64,000 nt of DNA from Wuchereria bancrofti (lineage: Eukaryota > Nematoda > Chromadorea > Rhabditida > Onchocercidae), in contig SSBO01000012.1 in NCBI GenBank assembly GCA_005281725.1, forward strand, positions 7,421,603 through 7,485,602, given 5' to 3'. Below are positions 36,790 to 48,468 of the stretch, in pieces (position 1 is the first letter of the stretch; each line of letters begins with the position of its first letter). The notes under the pieces were generated by a model. That model saw nothing but the letters and a program-made list of their open reading frames with translations. It was not told the origin of the DNA and searched no databases. A program made the translations under genes and the position numbers.

Positions 36790-39463
36790 TCAATAGCCTT
36801 TACGGTGAAGGCTTCGGCGATAGGCACTTTCTCTTATTTCCCTTCCAAGAGATTGGCAGTTCAACTTACGGAAGCTTCGAATGGCTCTCTTGAAGGGCTG
36901 AAAATGAACAACTGAATTATTTTGGAATATCATACTATCGATATTAATATTCTAAGGTATTTTACTTTTCAAGATTTACAGCATCGATAACCTGATTATA
37001 ACACGGATACTATAATCATTTGAGCTGTGTGAATTTTTGTGTTATTATTAACTCAAGCATGACTCAGCCACTAAGAGACTGCTAACCTTGTCGGTATTTC
37101 TCCAGGGCAGTATCAGATTTGCAATAAAATCGCCTCTGTCATTCTGATCAGCCATGATGAGAAAACGTAAATCTCCTGTTCCGCTAAAATGGCAAGGACA
37201 CCCGCGACTGGCAGAGAAATGAATGACCGTATCTCGACCTACCGATCTAAAAAATGATTTACTGAATAAGTATGGTATTTTTTTCTGTAGACTACACCCC
37301 TGTATAGGACTGCGAAAAGAAGCAAGTCTATATATTCAAATTACTTGGTATGAAATAGATTTTAAAATGAATCCAGAACGATCGATTCATTCTTATTACA
37401 TTTTCAATTTTGATTTTGAATAAATCCGCCATTATGAGTTTTTAGCATTAATTCGACGGTAACGGTTCATCTACTACTTGAAATGCCTTATACGTCATTT
37501 AATAACGCGCTCTAATCACTTCTGCCATAATTTCATTTTCTTGATTCTAGTAGTCAGCTCCAATTATCTTTGTTGATTCTGCATTACCTCCGTTGTATAA
37601 AGATCCTTTCCAAGCACTAAACCTTCTGATTTCTTTTCCTTTCCTCTAATATAGTCTAGGACTGCGCATTGTTTGGTTGTATCCTTCCCCTAAGAGGTAT
37701 TACGGCCTTCAGTGCTTGGAAAGCAAACATGGAATGGATGATAACAAAGTCTTGAAAGTGGTAAAATGATAACACTTTTAAATGGAGAAATTGTAGAAGT
37801 TATTTCTGAAAACAAAAGGACCTGCGCCGATCAGATCTCTTCAGCGATCGTGCCTTTCGCACACTCACGTATGATTTATTGATGCCTCCAATTCGTGCTT
37901 TCACTACTGTAATATCTTCTCTTTTTCAAACTGTTAACGAATGATTGGAGTTACACTCTTAACAACAGTAATTCTGATATTATTTAATGCATTGTATTTA
38001 GTGAAGGTCTCAAACCTTTATTTGTTAGTTAGAGCGTTCGAGTTTCATTATGCTAGAAGCGCATATTTCAAAAGGCTACGCACTCTTTTGAGATGTACAC
38101 TACAATAGGATAAAACTGCATTTAGAAATTGAAAAATAATCATATAATAGGCGAAAAGTGAAAACGAGGCTTACAAAGAGGATCAAATGAAACTAAAGAA
38201 GAGAAGGTTTTTGAAAATGGAGGAGAATGTGAAATAGAAACCTATTTGAGATCGACAATAATGATCGAGTATATTCTCGTATGTGCTGACCTGACTGCAC
38301 GATGAACACGTATCACTAAGGTCTGAAAATATGACGAGCTGAGATATCAATCGCTGAACGATGAAAGAATGCCGCCTGACAGCTCGTCGACACGCGGCAC
38401 CTTTAGTAATATTGCGCCTGCCTTTGCTGCCCACCCTGTCACTAGCAGCCCCGATCCTAACCCTTAATTCCAAGTCTGAGCTCTTCTAACAAATCCCCAA
38501 AGGCAACTATTCATTACATATTACCCACTTTCATAATCTCATTTGAAATAAGTGATGGACAGGTCTGCTGAGGATATGCAATAGATGTGTCGCGCACTAG
38601 AAGTAGCCAAGTGAAAACAGACTTGTTGCCTTCTCTGAGACAGCCCCAATACACATGTCATTATCCTTCGGATATTTATTGCAGGATAACATTTCTGGCC
38701 ATGGAAAACCGTACTGCCTCATTCTGATTTCACATCCCTGCAATTTATTTCAATGAATCAATTTCCATTCCCTAATTTTCTTACGAATTTTCCAATTCAG
38801 TAACGTTAAGGCAAATTAGACCTGTTGGACAGCAGTACATAAGGAGTGACATGGTAGTATTTCGCGGTCCAGTGTTGCCAGACAAACAGGTGCAAACAGT
38901 GAACATAAGAATAGCTGAAACACAGTAAATTAAAACAGTCCACAGTGAATACCGAACTAAGTACCCGACATACTGCAATCTGTTCCAGATAGATTAAATA
39001 GATAACGACCTGTGCATCCGGATGACAGTTTAATCGATGCAGTGGTATCCACGGAGCTGCTTGCTCTATCACCTCATCCACTGTTTCATGCTCCAACAAA
39101 TTTGGTAAACGCATTGTTGAGTACTGAAATTTCTCTTGAATTACCAACAATGTGGTAAGATCGTGTTGGAGGAGAGCCAACGGAGGAAGGGTCATGAAGA
39201 TTTTTCTTTTGTACCATAAATAATGACTGTATAACTCCAAGTAACGAAATTAATAAAAGAAGGGAAGCGAAGGAAGGATGAGAAGGGTATGGTTTTCTAT
39301 GCTGCTTACTTACTTGTATACCGTAACAAAGCGTCAAGTTTCTGGGTATGTCCACACATTTTGGTGAAGTAGGTCGATCAGACGTAAGCATTGCCCATGA
39401 CTCGGAAATATAAGCGTAGGTCCCAATAGGAAGGAAAAGCAGAAGCAACTCGTTCAGTGCCAT
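36790..39463 (-). CDS. sfrp-1: Secreted frizzled-related protein, Wnt antagonist
   Basis: Exons 39314-39463, 39010-39123, 38822-38914, 38642-38737, 38529-38567, 38310-38485, 37087-37207 and 36790-36897 sum to 897 nt (298 codons plus stop), close to the usual 300 residues. A signal peptide (MALNELLLLFLPIGTYA) precedes a frizzled cysteine-rich domain with all ten cysteines (36, 46, 83, 92, 99, 110, 114, 121, 138, 148), including CVDIPRNLTLC, MRLPNLLEHET and FLCSLFAPVC. A netrin-like domain follows: LELRVRIG, SQLVIFSDLS, GCPCHFSGTGDLRFLIM and a basic end. No seven-helix region is present, so this is SFRP and not a receptor. It should bind Wnts outside the cell. The 39-nt exon and the donors at 38642 and 38310 are phase-based. 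An ATG 10 codons upstream (MIERWC) is a possible longer start. Confidence 0.9.
37606..37723. repeat. 13-bp inverted repeat in an sfrp-1 intron
   Basis: CTTTCCAAGCACT (37606-37618) and its exact reverse complement AGTGCTTGGAAAG (37711-37723), 92 bp apart, inside the intron between exons 38310-38485 and 37087-37207. Confidence 0.9.
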
Positions 39464-41114
39464 CAATCCGGACAAGACTAGTCTATTGGTGCACCATCTT
39501 TCAATCATTCCCGTACCGCCCACTTCGGGGAACGTTTGTCCAATCACAATTTGTTGATGGTGCTTTTCAACAATATCCTTTTCAACTATCGTCAAATCCT
39601 TTCATCAATGATACCTTGTTCTTGTCTTCAAAATTTCTTGATGACAGGCATACGTACTTTGTATTGACACATAACTAGCTGAGAAAAGACATACTACTGA
39701 TTTTTCTGTAACTTAATTATTTTCTTCTTATCAATGTATGAAACTATAATGCGTAAAGCGCACTGTGAAATATGTTACAGTGATAAAAAAAGGCTGATTA
39801 ATTGTAATTGATGTGCTGTACATTTCATCGGACACTTCTGCTAATAATTTACACATCATTGATCACATCCATAATCAAATAATTTATATTCAGTCCACTG
39901 ACAATATCCATAATTCACAACAACATGTACCACAACAACATCCATTATACCAACTTTTACATACTCCCATTCATATCATATCCACATCGCAAGATACATA
40001 TGTCAGAAAGTTATAGTTCGGTTTTTTTTATATTATAGTTAACAACCGGTTTAAATGGCTATTTTATGCTAAAATTGTACTTCACTTCCCTTTTCATATT
40101 TATAACCACATTATATCTATTTGGCCAAACTTTTCACTCCTAATGTTTGTTGATCTTACTGCATATTTATCACATAAGTGAAATCTATATTACTTAGTTC
40201 AGTTACTGAGCTATTTGACCAGACTACATTGTTCATATTCTGACAATTAATGGTATCACTAAAGACTTTTAAAGTACGGAATAAGAATGTATTAACGAAG
40301 TTTCGGCACAAATGTATTATTAGTGGTTTGCACAATGTATTTGTGCAGAAATTCCGGCAGTTAGTCTTTTTTGGACATCAATATTTAATAACTTATATAT
40401 TTCCAAAATGCATACTACCAAGATCTCTGTACAAATGGATTCACGTAAATATAAAATCATTTCGTTTCAAGCTTCATGGTTTTGAAAAAACTTCGTTCTA
40501 TTTATTTCTTCAGTGACAAGCTAGACATTCTATTTTTCTTCTCTTCCATATTCAATAGTTCGATTCCTAGCAAAGTTACTATATTGAGTTTTAGTTGTGT
40601 ACTAAGTTATTATTGTTGCGAAAGTTTCACATCAAAGGATAACTTTCCTTTTCAGCTTTTATTACGATGTTACGGAAGCTATTCAAACACCATTATACAT
40701 CAACTTCCGATGTTTTCTTTATCATCTACGCATGATAAAGAAAAGGTTTTTATAATAGATAGTGAGCTGAACGATCTCTTTTTCTAAACATCATTATTTT
40801 TATCAGTTGTTTTTAGAATGAAAATTTTTGAATCAGTATGAATTTCTGTGAATAAGACGCAAATAACACCAGTAATAATCTGGTTCTCCTATTATTATTA
40901 TTATTATTATTATTATTNNNNNNNNNNNNNNNNNNNNNNNNNNNNNNNNNNNNNNNNNNNNNNNNNNNNNNNNNNNNNNNNNNNNNNNNNNNNNNNNNNN
41001 NNNNNNNNNNNNNNNNNNNNNNNNNNNNNNNNNNNNNNNNNNNNNNNNNNNNNNNNNNNNNNNNNNNNNNNNNNNNNNNNNNNNNNNNNNNNNNNNNNNN
41101 NNNNNNNNNNNNNN

Positions 41115-41145
<31 letters not shown>

Positions 41146-42587
41146 TACTACTACTACTACTATTACTATTATTATTATTAATGCATGAAATTATATGTTC
41201 GTTTTCCGAACACATAATTTCATATTTCGATATAAACCTCTCACTTTTTCTTCCTTTTTTTACAACATCACTCCATTTGATTAACTGCTTTTGTAACATA
41301 CTGTATCGATTATTGCTACAGTTGCACTGTCATTTCATTAAGACCCCTATCAGCGTTGCACAAAGTCACTTTTAATCAATTGGTGCCGTCGGTGTACTTT
41401 TTTTGGAATTCCGTCTTTCCGGTTTATAGAGGCGGAGGTTGTAATTGTAAACTGGCTGGCTATGATATAGGGAAGGTTGGGTGATGGGTTAGGACGACTG
41501 TCGAATAGACCATTTTTGGTCCTAGATCATCAGACTACTGATTGTTTTCTGGTGCTATGTACTTTAGTTCCATACCAAATAAATCAAAATTTCTGACATG
41601 ATTCCAGTTGATGGAATCCTGGACAATGGTCGAATATTAGTTCTCCGAAGTATTTCAACTTATCACTGACGTATCTAGTGAATATGAAAGGCAATATGAA
41701 AGGACTATTATAAGTAATATCCCTTGACTGCATTTAGCAGTGAACGAAGCTGTAGACGTAGATATACTGTACACGTGCATTAATCTATACAGTTTTCCTA
41801 ACTTTTTCCCTTATCTTTACTGGGTTGTGTAGTAGGTTCAGTCGGAGATTTCACAGCATTTGTGGGATGACAGCACTCCAGGAATCACTTAACCAACTTT
41901 TTTTCTTCTAAAATTTACCTATGTCGTTTAATGTCACAATGCACGTTGCACTTTTGCAATTCGATCTTTACAACTTCGGAACTTTGGGGGCTGATATGCA
42001 TTATTATTTGTTTGGCGCGTCTCGAGTGCTTCAGATATTCAAAATAACATTCTCGAAATAAAGTTGCAACAAGCGATGACAACGGTTTAAAGAGTAAATA
42101 ATGCAGCATTAATATGTTGGGCAATAAATCTTGCTAATTGTTGTACATACACTTTGTGCTACTTTCCTGCTGGCGAGATGGTTTAAAATTTTGTTAATTG
42201 GTTTCAATCTAGAGGTGTTTTCAAATATTGTAATAGCCATCTGGTTGCAGTCGAATGTCAAAACTAATTTTTTAGTTTTGTTCATAGCATGCTTAGTAAT
42301 ATTTGCAAGAGAAATTCAGTTAGCAGTTGTAATGTTATCAGTAATTAGCTCGTATTGTTTGAGAGTATCATGTAGTGCGTTTCCGTATATTCTGAGGTGT
42401 TGCAGATTCTCGGGACAAACTGTATGGCCCACACTTGCTATTGTTTGTACTTGCACTTTGTGCTACTTTTCTTTATAATTCAAGTAGTCAATAATTTGCT
42501 GGTGTTACTTACTAACGATTTTGAACCTTTTAGCTCTTGGCGAGCTGCTACGGTAGCTGTGCGAGCTGCAAACAATTTCCAGACTCC
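39464..42587. other. Divergent promoter region of sfrp-1 and the TFAM-like gene
   Basis: About 3.1 kb between two divergent starts. It is AT-rich, contains an ATT microsatellite around a run of N, and a CAACA-rich patch at 39915-39950. No coding sequence recognised. Confidence 0.5.
40890..41181. repeat. ATT microsatellite interrupted by an assembly gap
   Basis: Tandem ATT units at 40890-40917 run into 197 N (40918-41114). They resume at 41115-41141 and pass into ACT and ATT units up to about 41180. The gap length may be an estimate. Confidence 0.97.
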
Positions 42588-43874
42588 ATGTTTTCGTTCA
42601 TATGCAACTTACGCCAAATATCTTTGGCTAAAATAACCTCAGCTATCAGGTACCTAATTAATTTTGAAAAATGAAGACGCGTGTTGAATGGGATGGAATG
42701 GAGGAAATTAACAGTTATTAAAAGTAAATGTTAACATACTTGTTACAGATGCTATGCTGCAGTAAAAGCTGCTGGATCTCATGGAAAGTTTGGGCGTCTT
42801 CCTCCGGGATTCGGTAAAATAACACCATTCAGTTTATTCATCAAGGAAAACTTCGCGTCAAGAAAAAACGAACAGCCTACAGAAGTTTTCAGTAACCTTA
42901 CCAAGGAATGGAAAAATTTGGACGAGTTTGATAAAAGGGTTTGTTTTACATTTTTCTTCTAACTCTGATTTCGTGTCCATTCAAAAGTTTCTGATGTACT
43001 CTCTAGTTATTATTCTGAAACGACCTGTTGTTAAGTCAAAATTGCAGGGAAGGTATTTGTCTCTAATTGCTTGTTATCTAACACTATCACATTAATTCGG
43101 TGAAACTTACTTACTCATAGAAAATGCTACCATTTTGCATAAAAAATAGATTATACCCGAGTTAAAGTTACGCATGCACAACATCCTCTTTTTAAACCAG
43201 TGTAGGTTATAGAAATATGTTGACGGAGCGTTACGAATAAACGAAGAAAAAAGATCAAAATTCGAATTACTAGATGAAACTGAGAAAGAAGAGCTCCATA
43301 GACGGGCTAAGAATTTGAAAGAGGCTCGCTTAAAACGAAGAATACGTTTGGAAAGGAGGAAAGTGCGTTCAACTATATCTTTTTAAACTTGTAGAAGTAC
43401 AAGTACTGATTTTACGTAGTTTTCTTTATTAAAAACATGCGATATTTAAGTTAAAATTTATCGGAACAATGCAAAAGTTTAATAGTTATAATATGGTTTA
43501 ATTGTAGAAGCGAGAAATTAATGGTCAGCCGTCAATGTCAGGCTGGATGCTTTTTGTGAAGGAGAAAGCTGTAAAAGGTGTTGCTGACAGTGGTAAAAAA
43601 CAACAAGATATCATCAGGGAATTAGCCATTGTCTGGAAATCACTTCCCGAGTCTGATAAAGATGTAAATTTTTTGTGGTTTTTCGGACATATAATCTTCA
43701 ACATCTACTTGTGGAATTTTAAAAATATGGTATTTAATGGAAACTTGTTATGCAATACTATCAAGTGTTAAACAGTGCTAACTCGTGATTGGTTTCAAAA
43801 TCACGTAGACTAATTTGCAGGCATACAATAAACGAGCCAAAGCCCTTTCAAAAAATGGAGAAATATGTGAATGA
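42588..43874 (+). CDS. hmg-5: TFAM-like mitochondrial HMG-box protein
   Basis: Exons 42588-42649, 42749-42938, 43213-43362, 43508-43663 and 43821-43874 total 612 nt, or 203 codons plus stop. The start MFSFICNLRQISLAKITSA is a basic, hydroxylated presequence expected to direct import into mitochondria. Two HMG-box-like regions follow: TPFSLFIKENFASR with FSNLTKEWKNLDEFDK, and SMSGWMLFVKEKAVKG with IRELAIVWKSLPESDK. They are separated by a basic linker (LKEARLKRRIRLERRK). Two boxes, this linker and about 200 residues fit TFAM, which compacts mitochondrial DNA and aids its transcription. C. elegans HMG-5 is the counterpart by family. A TTTTAG acceptor 55 nt upstream may take the spliced leader. 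A polyadenylation-like AATAAA lies near 44200. Confidence 0.85.
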
Positions 43875-45003
43875 ATGTGTGTGAATTTCCTAATAATCTG
43901 TTCACCAGTAAGCTATGGTCTCGACTGAGGTGGATAGTATATCTTTTATCTTTGTCCATGTGCTATCCGATGTTATATGTGTAACTTATAGAAGCAAAGT
44001 TTTAGCTATCACTTTTATGCACTTATTGGTGTGAAGAACCCACATGATTCAAACTTATTTATTAGTTATAATTATAAGGTTCTCTCAGGGTTCCACATTA
44101 ATCTTTATATTAAAAGTCCTCATCTGTGTCATTTTTGGTTACTATTAAACTGAAACAACTTTATGGATATGCTTTTTTTCTGTTGAAATATGAGAAATAA
44201 AAAGAGTCGCATTCGAAATTATGAAGACGGTTGAAATGAACAACTAGAATAGAGCAAGGGGAGAAAAATATGTGAATAAGGAATCTGTGGCAGTAATAAT
44301 GCACATATTATTTGTTCGGCAGTTCTAATTTCTTGGCTTATCACAGTTTTTTTTTTCTCGGTTTTGTTTGTCCGGGAAATAAGTGCTACAAATGCAGTTG
44401 GTTATGTGCAGTGTATGGATCCATTCTATATCCAAAAGTCTTTTGTAAGATCATAGAGGAAAGTTTCCTTTCTACTTAGCTGATAGTGAACCTATAAATA
44501 CATAGCATACGTACGTGCATCGTCTTCCGTTGCGTCGTGCGGATTTGAACTGCTTTTGCAAATTTGTTTCGAAGCCAGTCAAATGCTTTCAGGAACTGAA
44601 TAATCCACTTCATATTTTTGAACTCTAATTGTGGTGCCGTTATTTCTTGTGTTAGCATTTCTTTACTACAATATGATGTATAAACGGCATCGTTTTTCAT
44701 TTGTTTAGTAATTATAGTGCTGTGTCCTTGTCTACCTTATATTGAACGACTTCGGGCCAAACTTAGAGATCAGTATATTCCACTTTTTTTCGTGTTCGGT
44801 TGTTTACCTTCACTTATAGCTTTTATTTATGTGAAGCTAGCTTTTCTTTCTCCAACTTGTATAGTTTTAAAGTCTTCAGTTCTGATCTGTTATACTCGTT
44901 TATTGGTTCTTTTGAAGTATTCAGAAACAGCTTATGAATCTTTGTTCCTGGTGAAATTTAAATATTTCAGTTGCATCTTTCAAGGTGATCTGTAGTTCAT
45001 GAA
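43875..45003. other. Intergenic region between the TFAM-like and FKBP genes
   Basis: About 1.1 kb between two plus-strand genes. An AATAAA near 44200 fits the end of the upstream transcript. No other feature recognised. Confidence 0.5.
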
Positions 45004-46060
45004 ATGTTAAAGTACAGTGTTGTCCTATTAGTACTATTTTTGGCCGTGGTTTGTTGCGACGACAAGGAATTGGCTCGTTTGCAAATAGGAGTCAAGAAGC
45101 GTGTCGACAACTGCGAGATAAGATCAAGGAAGGGAGATACTCTGAATGTGCACTACGTGGTAAGTTTGCTTCTGTGAGGGGTTTTCCGGGTATGTTCTGC
45201 TTAACGAAGTCTTTCTGCTGCAGTCTATCCAGTGATTCAGGGATTGTTAGAGGACGGTACTGAGTTCGACAATAGCAAGTCCCGCAATAAGCCATTCATA
45301 TTCACGCTCGGCATGGGACAAGTTATTAAGGTGAGTGCTTTACGTTCACGTTCCTTATGAATCATTTTGGCACTTCATTGGGAAATCCCAATTAAAAGTA
45401 CCAGCTCCCACTTACATTAGATGACCTCTCTCCATCCAGTTTGTCTTTTAGGTGCTATCAAGTTATATCTTCCAAAAATTCTATTGTTTCGTATATTAGC
45501 ATGCGTGGATATTCCCAATGAATGTCCTTGCTATCTGAAATGCGAGTACTAAATCTATAGGACATGAATGTGCTGGAGTAGAAATCTCAGAAGTTTGAGC
45601 ACTACAGAAAATGAGGTGTTAGAGATCTATGAGTGTTGACTGGAAACTTGGCAATTCGAAACTCGCTTCCTTCATCTTACATATCCCATGACATTTGTGA
45701 TAGATGTGGAGATACTGTAGTACAACTCTATTTCATCCAAAAAGATGCTTTAAGGGATGGGACCAAGGACTACTGAACATGTGCGAGGGCGAACAACGCC
45801 GTCTTGCAATCCCATCTGATCTGGCATATGGCAGTTCCGGTTCTCCGCCGAAAATTCCGCGTAAGTATATTTATTCGTTTGCAGTGGTTTAAATTTGGAA
45901 ATTATAATGTGCCTTTTAATTAGTCGACCATCAGTTCCGTAGATTATGTTGGCAATAAACAATCTGCTACTGTTTGCTTAAAATTTTATTACTTTTAGCC
46001 GATGCCAGTTTGAAATTCGATATCGAGTTGCTCAAGATTGAACGCGAAGGAGATTTATAG
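45004..46060 (+). CDS. Secretory-pathway FKBP-type peptidyl-prolyl isomerase
   Basis: Exons 45004-45159, 45241-45330, 45755-45860 and 45999-46060 give 414 nt, 137 codons plus stop, the size of FKBP13-type proteins. A signal peptide ([18 protein letters not shown]) precedes one FKBP domain. Conserved pieces are [47 protein letters not shown] and [12 protein letters not shown], including the pocket residues Tyr, Phe-Asp, Val-Ile, Trp and Tyr. It should catalyse proline isomerisation on proteins folding in the endoplasmic reticulum. The protein ends KIEREGDL, which is not a standard KDEL-type retention signal, so it may be secreted or held by other means. The acceptor at 45241 was chosen among nearby AGs because it restores the family motif. 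Confidence 0.9.
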
Positions 46061-46268
46061 AATTTTTTTGTCTAGCTAGATGTTTTTCCATTAGAATGTT
46101 ATGTGGAATGAAATTTCACTGCTTCTATGTTAAGGGTAATGAATCAACATACAAAAATATTTCAAAACAATGCACAGAAAAATCTATGTCGTATATGTCT
46201 TAGTTTACATTTAAAAGAACAGAAAATATATATTGAGTGGGGATGAATGCACGTTAAGTACGACGTGT
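46061..46268. other. 208-bp gap between converging stop codons
   Basis: The FKBP stop (46058-46060) and the selenophosphate synthetase stop (46269-46271) face each other. Both 3' untranslated regions must be very short or overlap. Confidence 0.7.
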
Positions 46269-48468
46269 TTAGACGAGGTGTATTCTTGAGGCTACGGAGA
46301 CGATTTTTACGTCTTCAGCAATAACGGCACCACGTGAACCACTGACGACATCACCTACAAGCCATACTGGAAATCCATCAAGCTGTTCCAATTCGGTGCT
46401 TAAGTGTTTCGCCTGAAAGTTAATGCACAGAGTTACGTTTCAGAACAAATCCATCAAAGAAATGACAACCTTCTCTTTCTCGATGGCAATTAAAAGGCCG
46501 CCTGATGTCTCTGCAGATGTTCCACTGAATAAATTGAAACCATTGCCCATCGTTTTTGAGATTTCGGCCATGTAATCTATTATAGGCAGGGTATGAATAA
46601 TAAATTGCACTTCAGCTTTCTGCACTTTCGCCAAATTGTCAGCATGTCCTGTAAGCGAATCTCTTGCTGTTTGCGAACTTCAGGATTCTAGTTTCACGCA
46701 GGTTATGCACGCTAGGGATGATCAGGAAATCATAGTTAAACAAACCTAGAATTCCAAAACCAGTTACATCCGTTGAAGCGTGGGTGCCATATTTTAAAGT
46801 CATGCGTGCAGCATTTCTATTTAATCGACACATTTGTTCAACTACTTGCTGATATGCGCGCACAACTCTCGATTTATTTAACCTCAGTTCCTGCACATGT
46901 GAATTTCCTCTTTTCAGCCATTCATATGCATTTACTGCCACCTGGCCACCAAGTGGCTGAAAACATGCCAGTAAACAAATTGTTCTTTAAGTCTCTACTT
47001 AACAGGCCTTTAATAGACTGTTATGACAAATAGCAAATATAACATCTTAAAAGTGACGGGTAGTTAAAGTGCAGGACTTCAATGGTTCATTACTTTCGGC
47101 ACTTAATTCAAACTGGGATATACAGTCGCGCTTGTCAGGTGCAGTGGTAGGTTATGGACCAAGAGGTCGTACTTCATAGGGTAGCGTCATCGATTGACAG
47201 TATTCATTAATTCATATTAAGAAAGCCCAAAGGATATGAAAAACGTGCAAAATAAAACGTGCAAAAGGCGTGCAAAATACCATTACTTTAAAACCTTTAC
47301 ATAAAATTAATAAAAGTAGAAGTAAACAATAAAATTACTTTGGTGAGCAAAAGAACATCACCAGGTCGTGCTCCGTCAACCGTAGCCATTTCATTAGCAC
47401 TGCACACACTTGTAGCTACTCCACCTAGCAGCAACCAAGGACAACGCACTGTTTGGCCACCTCTAATAGCAGTACAAGCTTCTGTTGCAGTATCCTGAAA
47501 ACTTAAATTGAGTTTCACATTTTAAACTGCTCACCAGTTTTACATTCTCTACTTCAGTTTTACATCCTTTAACGGCTCCATTAAAGTTAGCATTCTACGG
47601 TGTAATCGAAAAACACCTTGAAACCATCGAGGAAATTGGTAGCAACAACATCTCGCTCTTTGTCACTGATATCCTTGGGTATGCCAAGTAAAATCAACAT
47701 ATTGTCACAGTCAACCACTCCCATCGCATACAAGTCGCTCAAAACATTTGCACAAGTGATCCTGCCCTACAATGCATTTCCACTCCAATATTTAGTAGCA
47801 AAAAAAAAAAAAAAAAGCGTGCCATAAGATACGGATCATCAACAAGTGGATAGAAAAAGTCTGTCGTCTGTACGAGAAACAAGCCTCGGTGTCGCAAAGG
47901 AATTACACAGCTATCCAATCCGATACCTATAAACAGTTCAACATCATGCCAACTGAATTAAATGGTACACAGTGGACAAACATCAATGTTAAAACTAATC
48001 TTTCTCATCGCTTTTGCCATCTGTTTTCAAGTCTTTCAAAAGTTCCAACAAAACCTGAAAGAGGAAAAAACTCAGTTCGCTAGTAAAATGACTGACGAGA
48101 AATCTGCATGCCTTTTGTTTTGGCGCCTAATAGATTAGTGACGAAGAAACAAGCATCAAAGGCAATCTCGATTCAAAATGTTTTTGTTGCTAGCCATCCC
48201 AAAAACTCCACCCGTTTAAAATTTGAAAACCCTTATAATTACTGCGAAATGTACAAACTTCTCCATCTTAAACTGCTCATCTAAGGACACTTTCCCGCAT
48301 AAAACGAAGTGCGACCGATATCAAAACAAGGGATGGAGAACCTACCGCTCTCGGAACCTTACATCCACAACCCTTCATTTGTGTTAGCTTTGTTAGTAAA
48401 AAGTCAGCGGGCAAGCCATATTCAGCCGAATTGAAGCCAGATTTGATGCGATTTATTACGTTGTTCAT
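46269..48468 (-). CDS. seld-1: Selenophosphate synthetase, cysteine form
   Basis: Makes selenophosphate from selenide and ATP, the selenium donor for selenocysteine. Exons 48346-48468, 48018-48054, 47823-47926, 47617-47766, 47339-47494, 46746-46956, 46470-46648 and 46269-46412 total 1,104 nt (367 codons plus stop). The catalytic loop reads [11 protein letters not shown] with cysteine at residue 34, where some relatives have selenocysteine. Other conserved parts are [78 protein letters not shown] and [13 protein letters not shown]. The start follows CTTTCAG-A directly, a one-base leader, so trans-splicing is near certain. Two introns (donors at 48018 and 47823) need GC instead of GT to fit phase. 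Confidence 0.9.

Noticed and set aside
38183..38473. Separate 96-codon gene on the minus strand
   Set aside because: Its first part is the netrin-like exon of sfrp-1; the rest runs into the intron after the donor at 38310.
39086..39595. Frizzled receptor gene
   Set aside because: Ten-cysteine domain is followed by a netrin-like domain and no seven-helix region, so the product is a secreted frizzled-related protein.
40848..41144. ORF with poly-Y and X residues
   Set aside because: It is an ATT microsatellite and an assembly gap.
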